NCBI GenBank assembly: GCA_020723345.1
Contig: DYJA01000070.1
Span: 1-32,011 of the forward strand
Reading direction: 5' to 3'
Length of the DNA: 32,011 nt
Source of the DNA: Candidatus Aquidulcis sp.
GTDB taxonomy: Bacteria; Chloroflexota; Anaerolineae; UBA4142
Numbering within the stretch: the stretch's first letter is position 1; every line of letters begins with the position of its first letter. The notes beneath the pieces are model-generated. The model was given only the letters and a program-made list of their open reading frames with translations. It ran no database searches and had not been told where the DNA came from. The translations under genes and the position numbers were made by a program. This document shows positions 1-8,562 of the stretch, in pieces.

Positions 1-556
1 TGGCGAGCGCCTTGAGCGCGCTGCCGCGCACGATGGGCGTCTTGTCGCCGGGAAAATTGTAGGCGGTCAACAAATCGCGCAATTCCAATTCGACCAAGTC
101 GAGGAGTTCCGGATCTTCCATCACGTCGACCTTGTTGAGGAAGACGACGATGGCAGGCACTTCGACCTGGCGCGCGAGCAAGATGTGTTCGCGCGTCTGG
201 GGCATCGGACCATCGGGTGCGGAAACGACGAGGATCGCGCCATCCATCTGCGCGGCGCCGGTGATCATGTTCTTGATATAATCGGCGTGTCCGGGGCAAT
301 CAATATGGGCGTAATGGCGTTTGTCGGTTTCGTATTCGACGTGCGAGATGGCGATGGTGAGAATTTTGGTTTCATCGCGGCGCCCTTGTTTTTCGGACGC
401 CTTCGCCACATCGTCATAGGAGACGAAATTCGCCTGACCTTTGAGCGCGGCGACTTTGGTGATGGCGGCGGTCAGGGTGGTCTTGCCGTGGTCGACGTGA
501 CCGATGGTGCCGACGTTGACATGTGGTTTCGTGCGATCAAATTTTTGCTTTGCCAT
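1..556 (-). CDS. tuf: Elongation factor Tu, N-terminal part (cut by window edge)
   Basis: EF-Tu delivers aminoacyl-tRNA to the ribosome as a GTPase. The first 185 or so residues are visible, starting [10 protein letters not shown] at an ATG at 556 with a GGAG Shine-Dalgarno (563-566) six bases upstream; the rest lies beyond base 1. G1 (GHVDHGKTT, residues 19-27), G3 (DCPGHADY) and G4 (NKVD) are intact. The switch I stretch is odd: the usual ARGITI motif is absent, about five residues are added, and the segment reads [14 protein letters not shown] (residues 58-71). The Mg-binding Thr can still be aligned to Thr67. It is the last gene of the rpsL-rpsG-fusA-tuf (str) operon. The identification is secure; the effect of the switch I change is unknown. 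Confidence 0.97.
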   Translation of the reverse strand, partial: MAKQKFDRTKPHVNVGTIGHVDHGKTTLTAAITKVAALKGQANFVSYDDVAKASEKQGRRDETKILTIAISHVEYETDKRHYAHIDCPGHADYIKNMITGAAQMDGAILVVSAPDGPMPQTREHILLARQVEVPAIVVFLNKVDVMEDPELLDLVELELRDLLTAYNFPGDKTPIVRGSALKALA

Positions 557-566
557 TTTTTACTCC

Positions 567-622
567 GTGTTCAGTGTCCAGTATTCACTATTCAGTGACG
601 TCTGAACACCGAATACTGCAAA
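567..622. repeat. 7-base-period repeat array with inverted halves (tuf/fusA spacer)
   Basis: The spacer reads as imperfect heptamers (GTGTTCA, GTGTCCA, GTATTCA, CTATTCA) followed by inverted copies (CTGAACA, CCGAATA, CTGCAAA). GTGTTCAG at 567-574 pairs perfectly with CTGAACAC at 602-609. It closely resembles the array at 27716-27776, which has GTATTCA/ACTGAAT units. Confidence 0.75.
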
Positions 623-2707
623 CTAGACTTTCCCTTTTCCCACAATCGCCTCGGCGATATTCGTGGGGAGTTGATCGTAATGATCGAATTCCATCGTAAA
701 CGTACCGCGCCCTTGCGTTTGCGAGCGTAGATCAGTTGCGTAGCCAAACATCGTCGCGAGCGGGACGAACGTGCGAATCGCGGTGACTCCGCCGGTGCGC
801 GGCTCCATTCCTTCGACATGCGCGCGGCGCGCCGACAAATCGCCGATCACATCGCCCATAAAGTTTTCCGGTACGACGACTTCGACGCGCATAATCGGTT
901 CGAGCAGGACCGGGCTGCCTTTTTGCACACCGGCTTTGAGCGCCATCGAACCGGCGATCTTGAAAGCCATTTCCGACGAATCGACTTCGTGGTACGAACC
1001 GTCGACGAGACGCGCTTTCAAATCCACGACCGGATATCCGGCGATCACGCCGCTGTCGAGCGATTCACGCACGCCCTTTTCAATCGCGGGAATGTATTCG
1101 CGCGGAATCGAGCCGCCGCGAATCGCGTCTTCGAATTCAAAGCCCTTGCCTTTTTCCAGCGGCGCAAGTTCGAGCCAGCAGTGACCGTACTGACCGCGCC
1201 CGCCGGTCTGGCGCACGAAACGCCCTTCGGCTTTCACCGACTTGGTGATCGTCTCGCGATACGCGACTTGCGGTTTGCCGACGTTTGCCCAAACTTTGAA
1301 TTCGCGCGTCATCCGATCCACCAGCACGTCGAGATGTAATTCGCCCATCCCGCTGATGAGCGTTTGTCCGGTCTCTTCGTCGGTGCGAACGCGGAACGTC
1401 GGGTCTTCTTCCGACAATCGGCGTAGCGCCTCCGACATCTTATCCTGATCGGCTTTGGTGCGCGGCTCAATCGCGACTGAAATGACCGGTTCGGGGAATT
1501 TGATCGCTTCGAGCAAAATCGGTTTTTCAGGATCGGAGAGCGTATCGCCGGTAAAAGTATTTTTCGGTCCGATGATCGCGGCGATGTCGCCCGCCAAAAC
1601 TTCTTGCACTTCTTCGCGCGAATTGGCGTGCATCCGCACCAAGCGACCAATGCGTTCGCGCTGATTGCGCCGCGTCGAGTTGATGTACGCGTTGCCTGCC
1701 ACAAGTTTGCCGGAATACACGCGCACGTACGCGAGACGACCAACGTACGGGTCGGTGACGATTTTGAAAGCGAGCGCGGCAGTCGGTTCGTTCTCGTTTG
1801 CCTTGCGCGTTTCTTCTTTCGTCGCGTCGTCGGGCAGGGCGCCGCGCACCGCCGGAATGTCAATCGGCGAAGGCAGGTAATCCACGACCGCGTCGAGCAC
1901 GGCTTGGACGCCTTTGTTCTTCAACGCCGCGCCGCAGAGTACCGGCACGAGTTTGCCGGAGACCGTCGCGCGGCGCAGGGCGGGCATCAATTCGCGCTGT
2001 GAAATTTCTTTGCCTTCCAAATATTTCGTCGTCAGCGCTTCGTCGGTCTCGGCGATCATTTCGATCATCGCGGCGTGGCGTTTGGCGGCGTCCTTTTTCA
2101 GTTCGGCGCGAATCTCGCGCGTTTCTGGCGCGACATCGGGATCATCGCTGTAGACGATTTCTTTCATCGCGATTAGATCGATGAACCCTTCGAACGCGGT
2201 TTCCGCGCCAATCGGCATTTGAATCGCGACCGGCTGCGCGCCGAGGCGATCCACGATCATCTCAATCGTCCGATAAAAGTTCGCGCCGAGCCGATCCATT
2301 TTGTTAACGAACGCGAGCCGCGGCACGCCAAAGCGGTCGGCTTGCCGCCACACCGTTTCGGACTGCGGCTGCACGCCGGCGACCGCGTCAAAGACGACGA
2401 TGCCGCCGTCGAGGACGCGCAGCGAGCGCTGCACTTCGGCGGTAAAGTCGATGTGCCCCGGCGTATCGATCAGATTGATCTGATGATCACGCCACGACGT
2501 GGTGGTGGCAGCCGACGTGATGGTGATGCCGCGTTCACGCTCTTGCTCCATCCAATCCATCACAGCCGTGCCGTCATGCACTTCGCCGATTTTATAAGTT
2601 TTGCCGGTGTAGTACAAGATGCGCTCGCTGACGGTCGTTTTGCCAGCGTCAATGTGCGCGATGACACCGATGTTTCTAATTTGCTCTAGCGGGACTAAAC
2701 GTGCCAC
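623..2707 (-). CDS. fusA: Elongation factor G
   Basis: EF-G is the GTPase that drives ribosomal translocation (and, with RRF, recycling). The protein is about 694 residues, normal for the family. The GTPase motifs are all present: AHIDAGKTT (G1), ERGITIT (G2), DTPGHIDF (G3), NKMD (G4) and GAALKNKG (G5). The C-terminal domains III-V follow with standard motifs such as GMGELHLDV and [10 protein letters not shown] chose the GTG at 2707, giving [14 protein letters not shown], because this matches the usual EF-G N-terminus and a GAGAG stretch lies about eight bases upstream. A TTG at 2725 would add six residues encoded inside the flanking repeat array. It lies between rpsG and tuf in the str operon. 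Confidence 0.97.
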   Translation of the reverse strand: MARLVPLEQIRNIGVIAHIDAGKTTVSERILYYTGKTYKIGEVHDGTAVMDWMEQERERGITITSAATTTSWRDHQINLIDTPGHIDFTAEVQRSLRVLDGGIVVFDAVAGVQPQSETVWRQADRFGVPRLAFVNKMDRLGANFYRTIEMIVDRLGAQPVAIQMPIGAETAFEGFIDLIAMKEIVYSDDPDVAPETREIRAELKKDAAKRHAAMIEMIAETDEALTTKYLEGKEISQRELMPALRRATVSGKLVPVLCGAALKNKGVQAVLDAVVDYLPSPIDIPAVRGALPDDATKEETRKANENEPTAALAFKIVTDPYVGRLAYVRVYSGKLVAGNAYINSTRRNQRERIGRLVRMHANSREEVQEVLAGDIAAIIGPKNTFTGDTLSDPEKPILLEAIKFPEPVISVAIEPRTKADQDKMSEALRRLSEEDPTFRVRTDEETGQTLISGMGELHLDVLVDRMTREFKVWANVGKPQVAYRETITKSVKAEGRFVRQTGGRGQYGHCWLELAPLEKGKGFEFEDAIRGGSIPREYIPAIEKGVRESLDSGVIAGYPVVDLKARLVDGSYHEVDSSEMAFKIAGSMALKAGVQKGSPVLLEPIMRVEVVVPENFMGDVIGDLSARRAHVEGMEPRTGGVTAIRTFVPLATMFGYATDLRSQTQGRGTFTMEFDHYDQLPTNIAEAIVGKGKV

Positions 2708-2717
2708 GATAACTCTC

Positions 2718-2790
2718 AATGACAAATGATCAAATGACCAATGACAAATCTCAAATGCGCCTTTGTCATTTTTAATTTGTCATTTGTCAT
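2718..2790. repeat. 7-base-period repeat array with inverted halves (fusA/rpsG spacer)
   Basis: The left half consists of AATGACA-like heptamers (AATGACA, AATGATC, AAATGAC, CAATGAC). The right half is TTTGTCA heptamers (TTTGTCA, TTTTTAA, TTTGTCA, TTTGTCA), which is close to the reverse complement of the left. The array fills the whole spacer up to the rpsG stop codon. Confidence 0.8.
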
Positions 2791-3261
2791 TTACCATCGA
2801 TAGTGCGCGAAAGCGCGGTTCGCTTCCGCCATCTTGTGGGTTTCTTCTTTTTTCTTGATCGTCGCGCCTTGATTGGCGGCGGCGTCCATCAATTCGCCTG
2901 CCAACTTTTCGGCGTAGGTCTTGCCGCCGCGCGCGCGCGAATTGGCGATGAGCCAGCGCATCGCCAGCGCGACGCGGCGTTCGCTCGGCACTTCGACCGG
3001 GACTTGCAGGGTCGCGCCGCCGACGCGGCGCGGGCGTACTTCAATCGTGGGTCCGGCGTTGCGGAGCGCGGTCTCGAACACTTCGACCGGATTTTTCTTG
3101 GTCTTTTCGCCGATGATGTCGAACGCGTGGTAAACTGAGCGCGCGGCGACGGACTTTTTGCCGCGCGTCATCACGCGATTGATGAAATTCTGAATCTGCA
3201 AGTTGTTATATTTCGTATCGGGAGCAACTGGATAGTGCTCAACTTTTCCACGTCGGGGCAT
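2791..3261 (-). CDS. rpsG: Small ribosomal subunit protein S7
   Basis: S7 nucleates assembly of the 30S head by binding 16S rRNA, and in many bacteria it represses its own operon. The protein has 156 residues, the usual length, from MPRRGKVEHY to the typical C-terminus HYRW. Family motifs are visible: NFINRVMTRGKKS, VRPRRVGGATLQVPVEV and RWLIANSRARGGKT. The ATG at 3261 is preceded by AAGGAG (3269-3274) seven bases upstream. It sits between rpsL and fusA, with a repeat array on each side. Confidence 0.98.
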   Translation of the reverse strand: MPRRGKVEHYPVAPDTKYNNLQIQNFINRVMTRGKKSVAARSVYHAFDIIGEKTKKNPVEVFETALRNAGPTIEVRPRRVGGATLQVPVEVPSERRVALAMRWLIANSRARGGKTYAEKLAGELMDAAANQGATIKKKEETHKMAEANRAFAHYRW

Positions 3262-3275
3262 CTGAAAACTCCTTC

Positions 3276-3341
3276 GTCAACTGGTCAATCAGGGATTGGT
3301 CAACTGATTACTGATCACTGATTGCCTAATTGCCTGGTTGC
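3276..3341. repeat. 7-base-period repeat array (rpsG/rpsL spacer)
   Basis: The spacer contains consecutive heptamer-like units: ACTGATT, ACTGATC, ACTGATT, then GCCTAAT, TGCCTGG. More loosely spaced GGTCAAT/GATTGGTC copies lie in opposite orientations at its left end. The period is clear, but the inverted halves are less regular than in the other arrays. Confidence 0.6.
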
Positions 3342-3779
3342 CTACGCCGCGGCTTCACCCGCGCTGACTTTGGGTCGCTTGGCGCCGTACTTGGAACGAC
3401 CCTTGCGGCGTTTTTCGACGCCGGTCGTGTCCAACGCGCCGCGCACGATGTGATAGCGCACGCCCGGCAAGTCCTTCACGCGGCCGCCGCGAATCAACAC
3501 GACCGAGTGTTCTTGCAATTGGTGTCCTTCGCCCGGAATGTACGCCGTGACTTCGATGCCGTTGGTCAGGCGCACGCGCGCGATTTTCCGCAACGCCGAG
3601 TTTGGTTTCTTGGGCGTCATCGTGCGGACGATCGTGCAGACGCCGCGTTTCAAGGGCGAGCCCTTGCCGCGCTCTTGCTTGTTGCGGAGCGTGTTGAGCG
3701 TAAAGCGCAACGCGGGCGCTTTGGTCTTTTTCCCTTGTGGTTTGCGACCCTTGCGGATCAATTGATTGATCGTTGGCAC
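3342..3779 (-). CDS. rpsL: Small ribosomal subunit protein S12
   Basis: S12 lines the decoding centre and is the classic site of streptomycin-resistance mutations. The protein is 145 residues, starting [13 protein letters not shown]. It has the conserved loops [17 protein letters not shown] and [17 protein letters not shown]; both lysines linked to streptomycin resistance are wild type. The C-terminus extends with an alanine-rich GEAAA tail. The start is a GTG at 3779 with a strong GGAGGA Shine-Dalgarno (3786-3791). It is the first gene of the str operon, behind a leader of about 416 nt. Confidence 0.98.
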   Translation of the reverse strand: MPTINQLIRKGRKPQGKKTKAPALRFTLNTLRNKQERGKGSPLKRGVCTIVRTMTPKKPNSALRKIARVRLTNGIEVTAYIPGEGHQLQEHSVVLIRGGRVKDLPGVRYHIVRGALDTTGVEKRRKGRSKYGAKRPKVSAGEAAA

Positions 3780-4195
3780 CTAATTTCCTCCAGAACGCGC
3801 ACATTCATCCTTGCGAAGGTTTGATCGTTGCCTGCGCGCGTTTTCTTGCATCCTTCGCAAGGTTGGTTTGACTGCCTGTTTTTGGCAACAAAATGCCCTC
3901 CCGCTTTGGAATCATCGCGGTCTCAGCGTGGCTTGGTTCGTGCCACCGACGACGCGCGAGGGAAGGGCAAACAATCCTTCTGTCCAATCTAGCGGACGAT
4001 GGGTCAAACCGGTTTCCACAAAAGGTTTCGTTCGGTTCAATCGCGTCTCCACGCGTAAACGTGGACAACGATTGCTTGCGGAAACCTCTTACGTTCCCCC
4101 CTCACGAGGGAACGGGTGACCCAACATTGGTCACGAATCGCCGTTTAGAGACAGAGCAAAGAGTCGTGAAACACTTTGTCGGTCACGATTCGTGC
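3780..4195 (-). promoter_or_regulatory. Long structured 5' leader of the str operon
   Basis: This stretch of about 416 bases between the predicted transcription start and rpsL holds no convincing gene. It holds inverted repeats: GTGGC/GCCAC (3928-3946), AAACCGGTTT (4006-4015), CCACG/CGTGG (4049-4064), a GTTCCC/GGGAAC hairpin (about 4093-4113), and CACGAATCG (4132-4140) with CGATTCGTG (4186-4194). The last pair brackets the first 60 or so bases of the transcript. The function is unknown. Confidence 0.5.
3809..3862 (-). promoter_or_regulatory. Candidate two-state hairpin just upstream of rpsL
   Basis: CCTTGCGAAGG (3809-3819) and CCTTCGCAAGG (3852-3862) are exact reverse complements of each other, 32 bases apart. 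Each copy is also a small hairpin on its own (CCTT/AAGG with a 3-base loop). The leader RNA could therefore form either one 11-bp stem or two short hairpins. The element lies about 18 bases upstream of the rpsL Shine-Dalgarno. A role in attenuation or feedback by S12 or S7 is inference. Confidence 0.5.
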
Positions 4196-4201
4196 TAGGC
4201 G

Positions 4202-4230
4202 ATTATATGCAATACGCGATGGCGTGTCAA
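4202..4230 (-). promoter_or_regulatory. Full-consensus sigma-70-type promoter for the str operon
   Basis: Read on the minus strand: TTGACA (4230-4225), exactly 17 bases, TATAAT (4207-4202). All twelve consensus positions match. The predicted start is near 4195. An AT-rich palindrome lies just upstream (4241-4263) where an UP element would be. Confidence 0.8.
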
Positions 4231-4240
4231 ATCGCGCCGT

Positions 4241-4263
4241 AGGACAATTTTCAAAATTGTCCT
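4241..4263. terminator. Perfect 11-bp palindrome at the rpoC stop codon
   Basis: AGGACAATTTT (4241-4251), a single C, then AAAATTGTCCT (4253-4263) form a perfect inverted repeat. It overlaps the rpoC TAG and lies about 46-68 bases upstream of the predicted str transcription start. It may end or stabilise the rpoC transcript, but no U-tract follows, so it is not a classic intrinsic terminator. It may also act as AT-rich upstream promoter DNA. Confidence 0.5.
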
Positions 4264-7200
4264 ATCCCGCCTCCGGCTCTTCCGAAATGTCGTCAACCGT
4301 GACGGTCGGCACGGGACCGATGTCGAGCGGCAGGGCTTCGGGATGGAAACCGCTGCCAACCGGGATCAACTTGCCGAGAATGACGTTCTCTTTCAACCCG
4401 CGCAACTGATCGACGCGACCGCGTACGGCGGCATCGGTCAGAACGCGCGAAGTTTCCTGGAACGACGCGGCGGCAAGGAACGATTCGGTCGCAAGCGCGG
4501 AACGTGTCAAGCCGAGCAGAATCGGTTGCGCGGTGGACGGATTGCCACCGGCTTCGGTCACTTTGGCGTTGCGTTCGTTGAACGCCTTGCGGTCGAGAAT
4601 TTCACCCGGCAGCAAGTCAGTATCGCCGGAACTGCGGACGCGCACGCGGCGCAGCATCTGGCTGACGATGATCTCGATGTGTTTGTCGTGAATGTTCACA
4701 CCTTGCGAGCGATAAACGTTCTGCACTTCTTCCAGCAAGTACAGCTCGCACGCGTCTTTGCCGAGAATCCGCAGAATCTCGCGCGGATTTTTCGGTCCGT
4801 CGGTCAACTGATCGCCGGCTTGGACGGCTTGTCCGTCTTCCACGCGAATGCGCGCCGCCGCCGACACTTCGTACTCCGCTTCGTCATGAATCTCGCGACG
4901 AAGCGTGATCAGCCCTTTTTCGACCATCGCCGTACCGGAGTTCTTCGCGACGATTGCCTCGTCGCCCTTGGCGATCACTTGCCCTTGCTCGACTTCCTCA
5001 TCGTCTTTGATCGCGGCTTTGGTCCCGCGCGGCAAGGCATACTCGTCCTGCTCGACGCGCGTGTTGGCGAGGCGGAGTTTGCGTTCGTCGCCTTCGGTAT
5101 AGATCTGAACGACGCCGTCAATCTCTGCCATCAACGCTTCGCCTTTCGGATCGCGCGCTTCGAACAACTCTTCGACGCGCGGCAGACCGCTGGTGATGTC
5201 TTCCACGCCCGCGACGCCGCCGGTGTGGAACGTGCGGAGCGTCAACTGCGTGCCCGGTTCGCCGATGGACTGCGCGGCGATGATGCCAACCGCTTCGCCG
5301 ATGGTGATCAAGCCACCGCGCGCGAGATCGCGCCCGTAGCATTTGGCGCACAAACCGTGCCGCGCTTCGCAGGTCAGCGGACTGCGGACGAAGGCGCGCG
5401 GCGCTTTGGCTTTTTCGACCGGCGCCCAGTTTTCTTCGGTGATCATCTCGCCCGCCGGAATGAGCACAGTGTCATTCTTGGGATCGACAATCGCCGCGGC
5501 GGCGATGCGTCCGGTCACGCGCTCGGCGAACGTTTCGCCGGTGCGCTCTTTGGAATTCGCGTCGATCCACACGCCCGCGCTCGTGCCGCAATCGTCTTCG
5601 GTGATGATGACTTCTTGCGCGACGTCGACGAGGCGGCGCGTCAAGTAACCGGCGTCGGCGGTGCGGAGCGCGGTATCGGCGAGACCTTTGCGCGCGCCGT
5701 GCGTCGAAATGAAATATTCGAGCGCGGTCAGTCCTTCGCGGAAATTCGACTTGATCGGCAGCGCGATGATGCGTCCCGCCGGATCCGCCATCAAGCCGCG
5801 CATTCCGGCGAGTTGGCGAATCGGTTGAAAGCCACCTTTGGTCGCGCCCGAGTTCGCCATCACGCTAATCGGCGACGCGGCGCGCATTCCTTTTGCGACC
5901 GCTTCGGTGACCGATTCCGTCGCTTCCGTCCAGAGTTCGACGGTCTTGACGTATTGTTCTTCTTCGGTGATCAAGCCCTTGCGGAATTGCTGTTCGACTT
6001 CGTGGACTTTGGTCGTGATGCGATCCAGAATCACTTGCTTTTCGTTCGGGACGGTGATGTCGTCAATCGCGATGGTGAGACCGCTGCGCGTCGCGTACTT
6101 AAAGCCGATTTCCTTGACCTTGTCCACGACGTCGGCGGTTTTTTCCGAACCCATTTTGGCGTACACTTCCGCGACGAGTTCTTTCAAGCGTTTCTTGTCA
6201 AGTGTGTCGTTGACGAAGCGCACTTCGGGCGGCAGAATTTCATTGAAGAAAACGCGACCGACCGTCGTCTCAAAGAGATCGCCTTTTTTCCTCGCGCCTT
6301 TGGGAATGCGCTGGCACGTCTCTGAATCGAACGACAATCTGATTTTGGCGTGAATTTCGACGTGACCCAGATCGTACGCGAGCGCGACTTCGTCCGGCGA
6401 GAAAAACACTTTGCCTTCGCCGCGTTCGCCGGGTTTTTCCATCGTCAGGTAGAACACGCCGAGTACCATGTCCTTCGTCGGCTCGACAATCGGCTCGCCC
6501 GACGCGGGTTTCAACAAGTTGTGCGACGCGAGCATGAACTTGCGCGCTTCGTCTTTCGCGGCTTCGGAGAGCGGCACGTGTACCGCCATCTGATCGCCGT
6601 CAAAGTCCGCGTTGAACGCCGCGCAGACGAGCGGGTGAATTTGGATCGCGCTGCCTTCGACCAAGATCACTTCGAACGCCTGAATGCCAAGGCGGTGCAG
6701 CGTCGGCGCGCGGTTCAGGAGCACGGGATGGTTCTTGATGATCTCTTCGAGCACGTCCCAAACTTCCGACGAGCCGCGATCCACCAACCGTTTTGCCGAT
6801 TTGATGTTGTGCGCGTAGTTGTATTCGACCAACTTTCGCATCACGAACGGCTTGAACAATTCGAGTGCCATCCCTTTCGGCAAACCGCACTGATGCAATT
6901 TCAAATGCGGACCGACGACGATCACGGAACGCCCGGAATAATCGACGCGCTTGCCGAGCAGGTTGCGGCGAAAACGACCTTGCTTGCCTTTGAGCAAATC
7001 GGACAGCGATTTCAGTTTGCGCTGACCGCGCGCGCTGACTGCTTTGCCGCGCGACGAATTGTCGATCAACGAGTCCACGGCTTCTTGCAGCATCCGTTTT
7101 TCATTGTTGACGATCACTTCGGGCGCGCCGAGTTCGAGCAAGCGGCGCAAGCGATTGTTGCGATTGATCACGCGGCGATACAAGTCGTTCAAGTCCGACG

Positions 7201-8485
7201 TCGCGAAACGTCCGCCGTCGAGTTGCACCATCGGGCGCAGGTCGGGCGGAATGACGGGCAGGACAGTCAGCACCATCCATTCGGGACGATTGCCCGCGCG
7301 GCGCAGCGCTTCGACGACGCGCAACCGCTTGATTTCCTTTTTCTTTTGCTGTTTCGATTTCGTCGCGCGAATCGTCGTGCGGAGCGTCTGTGAAAGTTGT
7401 TCCAGATCGACGCCCTTGAGAATTTCGTAGATCGCTTCCGCGCCCATCGCGGCTTCAAAGAGCGTGCCCCATTTTTCGCGCATCTCGGCGTAGCGCGCTT
7501 CGTTGATAATTTCGCCGACGCGGATCGCTTTCAGTTCGTCCATTTTTTCGTCGTGCGCGGTGTGAACCTTTTCCGTCTGCGCGTCGAGTTTCTGGCGAAT
7601 CTTGGCGGACTCGTCGTTCAGCGCTTGCTTCTTTTGCTCTTTTTCCGCGTCGAGCAGCAAACGGCGGTCGGATTCTTTGGCGCGAATATCTTTTTCGATC
7701 TCGGCAAGGTGCGCCTGCACGAGTTCGTTCAGTCGTTTGCGATGTTTCGCCGCGACGGTTTCGCCTTCGTCCGCGACAATCTCGTCCGTCGGTTCGAAGA
7801 CAATCGCCTTGCGAATTTCCGATCCCTTCGCCTCCTCGATCCGATTTTCCAATTTCTTGGCGATGCTGACGATCTGATCGGTCTTGTCCGCGAGTTGCTC
7901 TTCGAGTTTGCCGGTCGCCGCTTCGGTCTTGCGCGTGAGCGCGTCGATCTCTTTTTCGTATTGCTTTTCGAGTTCTTCGATTTCCGCTTCGGCTTTCAGT
8001 TCGATTTCCGCGACCTTGTTCTGCGTTTCCTTACTGAGCCGCTGCATCATCCGTTTGCGCGCGTCTTCGTCCACTTTCATCACGATGTACTGCGCGAAAT
8101 ACAAAACGCGTTCGAGCGCGCGCGGCGACAGATCGAGAATCAAGCCGATGCGCGAAGGCACGCCGCGCACGTACCACAAGTGCGACACCGGCGACGCGAG
8201 TTCGATGTGTCCCATCCGTTCGCGGCGGACGCGCGCGGGCGCGACTTGCACGCCGCACTTGTCGCAGATTATGCCGCGATTGCGAATCTTTTTGTACTTG
8301 CCGCACGCACATTCCCAATCGCGCTGGGGTCCGAAGATCCGTTCGTCGAACAAGCCGTCGCGTTCGGGGCGCAGCGTGCGATAGTTGATCGTTTCCGGTT
8401 TTTGAACTTCGCCGTACGACCACGCTCGAATCGTATCGGGGGACGCTAAACTGACGCGCATCGCGCGAAAATCTTTGAGTTCCAT
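4262..8485 (-). CDS. rpoC: RNA polymerase beta' subunit
   Basis: This is the catalytic subunit of RNA polymerase, about 1407 residues. The N-terminal zinc site has Cys at 59, 61, 74 and 77. The catalytic motif NADFDGD (625-631) supplies the three Mg-binding aspartates. The second zinc cluster ([11 protein letters not shown]) and the trigger-loop region are present downstream. Residues of about 142-335 are a highly charged, Lys/Glu-rich coiled-coil insertion before the conserved [15 protein letters not shown] segment, where Thermus-type enzymes also carry a large non-conserved domain. I chose the ATG at 8485 because GGAG (8491-8494) is five bases upstream; a GTG at 8491 would overlap that site. 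It follows rpoB. Confidence 0.98.
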   Translation of the reverse strand: MELKDFRAMRVSLASPDTIRAWSYGEVQKPETINYRTLRPERDGLFDERIFGPQRDWECACGKYKKIRNRGIICDKCGVQVAPARVRRERMGHIELASPVSHLWYVRGVPSRIGLILDLSPRALERVLYFAQYIVMKVDEDARKRMMQRLSKETQNKVAEIELKAEAEIEELEKQYEKEIDALTRKTEAATGKLEEQLADKTDQIVSIAKKLENRIEEAKGSEIRKAIVFEPTDEIVADEGETVAAKHRKRLNELVQAHLAEIEKDIRAKESDRRLLLDAEKEQKKQALNDESAKIRQKLDAQTEKVHTAHDEKMDELKAIRVGEIINEARYAEMREKWGTLFEAAMGAEAIYEILKGVDLEQLSQTLRTTIRATKSKQQKKKEIKRLRVVEALRRAGNRPEWMVLTVLPVIPPDLRPMVQLDGGRFATSDLNDLYRRVINRNNRLRRLLELGAPEVIVNNEKRMLQEAVDSLIDNSSRGKAVSARGQRKLKSLSDLLKGKQGRFRRNLLGKRVDYSGRSVIVVGPHLKLHQCGLPKGMALELFKPFVMRKLVEYNYAHNIKSAKRLVDRGSSEVWDVLEEIIKNHPVLLNRAPTLHRLGIQAFEVILVEGSAIQIHPLVCAAFNADFDGDQMAVHVPLSEAAKDEARKFMLASHNLLKPASGEPIVEPTKDMVLGVFYLTMEKPGERGEGKVFFSPDEVALAYDLGHVEIHAKIRLSFDSETCQRIPKGARKKGDLFETTVGRVFFNEILPPEVRFVNDTLDKKRLKELVAEVYAKMGSEKTADVVDKVKEIGFKYATRSGLTIAIDDITVPNEKQVILDRITTKVHEVEQQFRKGLITEEEQYVKTVELWTEATESVTEAVAKGMRAASPISVMANSGATKGGFQPIRQLAGMRGLMADPAGRIIALPIKSNFREGLTALEYFISTHGARKGLADTALRTADAGYLTRRLVDVAQEVIITEDDCGTSAGVWIDANSKERTGETFAERVTGRIAAAAIVDPKNDTVLIPAGEMITEENWAPVEKAKAPRAFVRSPLTCEARHGLCAKCYGRDLARGGLITIGEAVGIIAAQSIGEPGTQLTLRTFHTGGVAGVEDITSGLPRVEELFEARDPKGEALMAEIDGVVQIYTEGDERKLRLANTRVEQDEYALPRGTKAAIKDDEEVEQGQVIAKGDEAIVAKNSGTAMVEKGLITLRREIHDEAEYEVSAAARIRVEDGQAVQAGDQLTDGPKNPREILRILGKDACELYLLEEVQNVYRSQGVNIHDKHIEIIVSQMLRRVRVRSSGDTDLLPGEILDRKAFNERNAKVTEAGGNPSTAQPILLGLTRSALATESFLAAASFQETSRVLTDAAVRGRVDQLRGLKENVILGKLIPVGSGFHPEALPLDIGPVPTVTVDDISEEPEAG

Positions 8486-8509
8486 TGTCACTCCACTTTA
8501 TCGAAGAAA

Positions 8510-8555
8510 CGGAACACGCAATACGCAACACGTGTTGCGTGTTCCGTGCTCCGTC
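8510..8555. repeat. 7-base-period repeat array with inverted halves (rpoB/rpoC spacer)
   Basis: Heptamers GAACACG, CAATACG, CAACACG are followed by TGTTGCG, TGTTCCG, TGCTCCG. The centre CGCAACACGTGTTGCG (8524-8539) is a perfect 16-bp palindrome, flanked by GGAACACGCAA and TTGCGTGTTCC. Confidence 0.8.
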
Positions 8556-8562
8556 AACTCAC

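Noticed and set aside
356-400. Frameshift in tuf explaining the odd switch I
   Set aside because: The other frames give no ARGITI-like sequence, and the frame is intact on both sides without a balanced shift.
2705-2725. TTG start for EF-G at 2725
   Set aside because: The extra six residues come from repeat-array DNA and the GTG at 2707 gives the standard N-terminus.
2718-2790. CRISPR array at the repeat-rich spacers
   Set aside because: Units are about 7 bases, contiguous and without unique spacers; no cas genes are present.
4150-4170. boxA-like antitermination site in the str leader
   Set aside because: The minus strand has ACTCTTTGC, but it needs a one-base insertion to match boxA and no boxB follows.
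4343-6325. 660-codon plus-strand open frame opposite rpoC
   Set aside because: It is a shadow of the high-GC rpoC codons; its product is Arg/Phe/Asp-rich with no known domain and no ribosome binding site.
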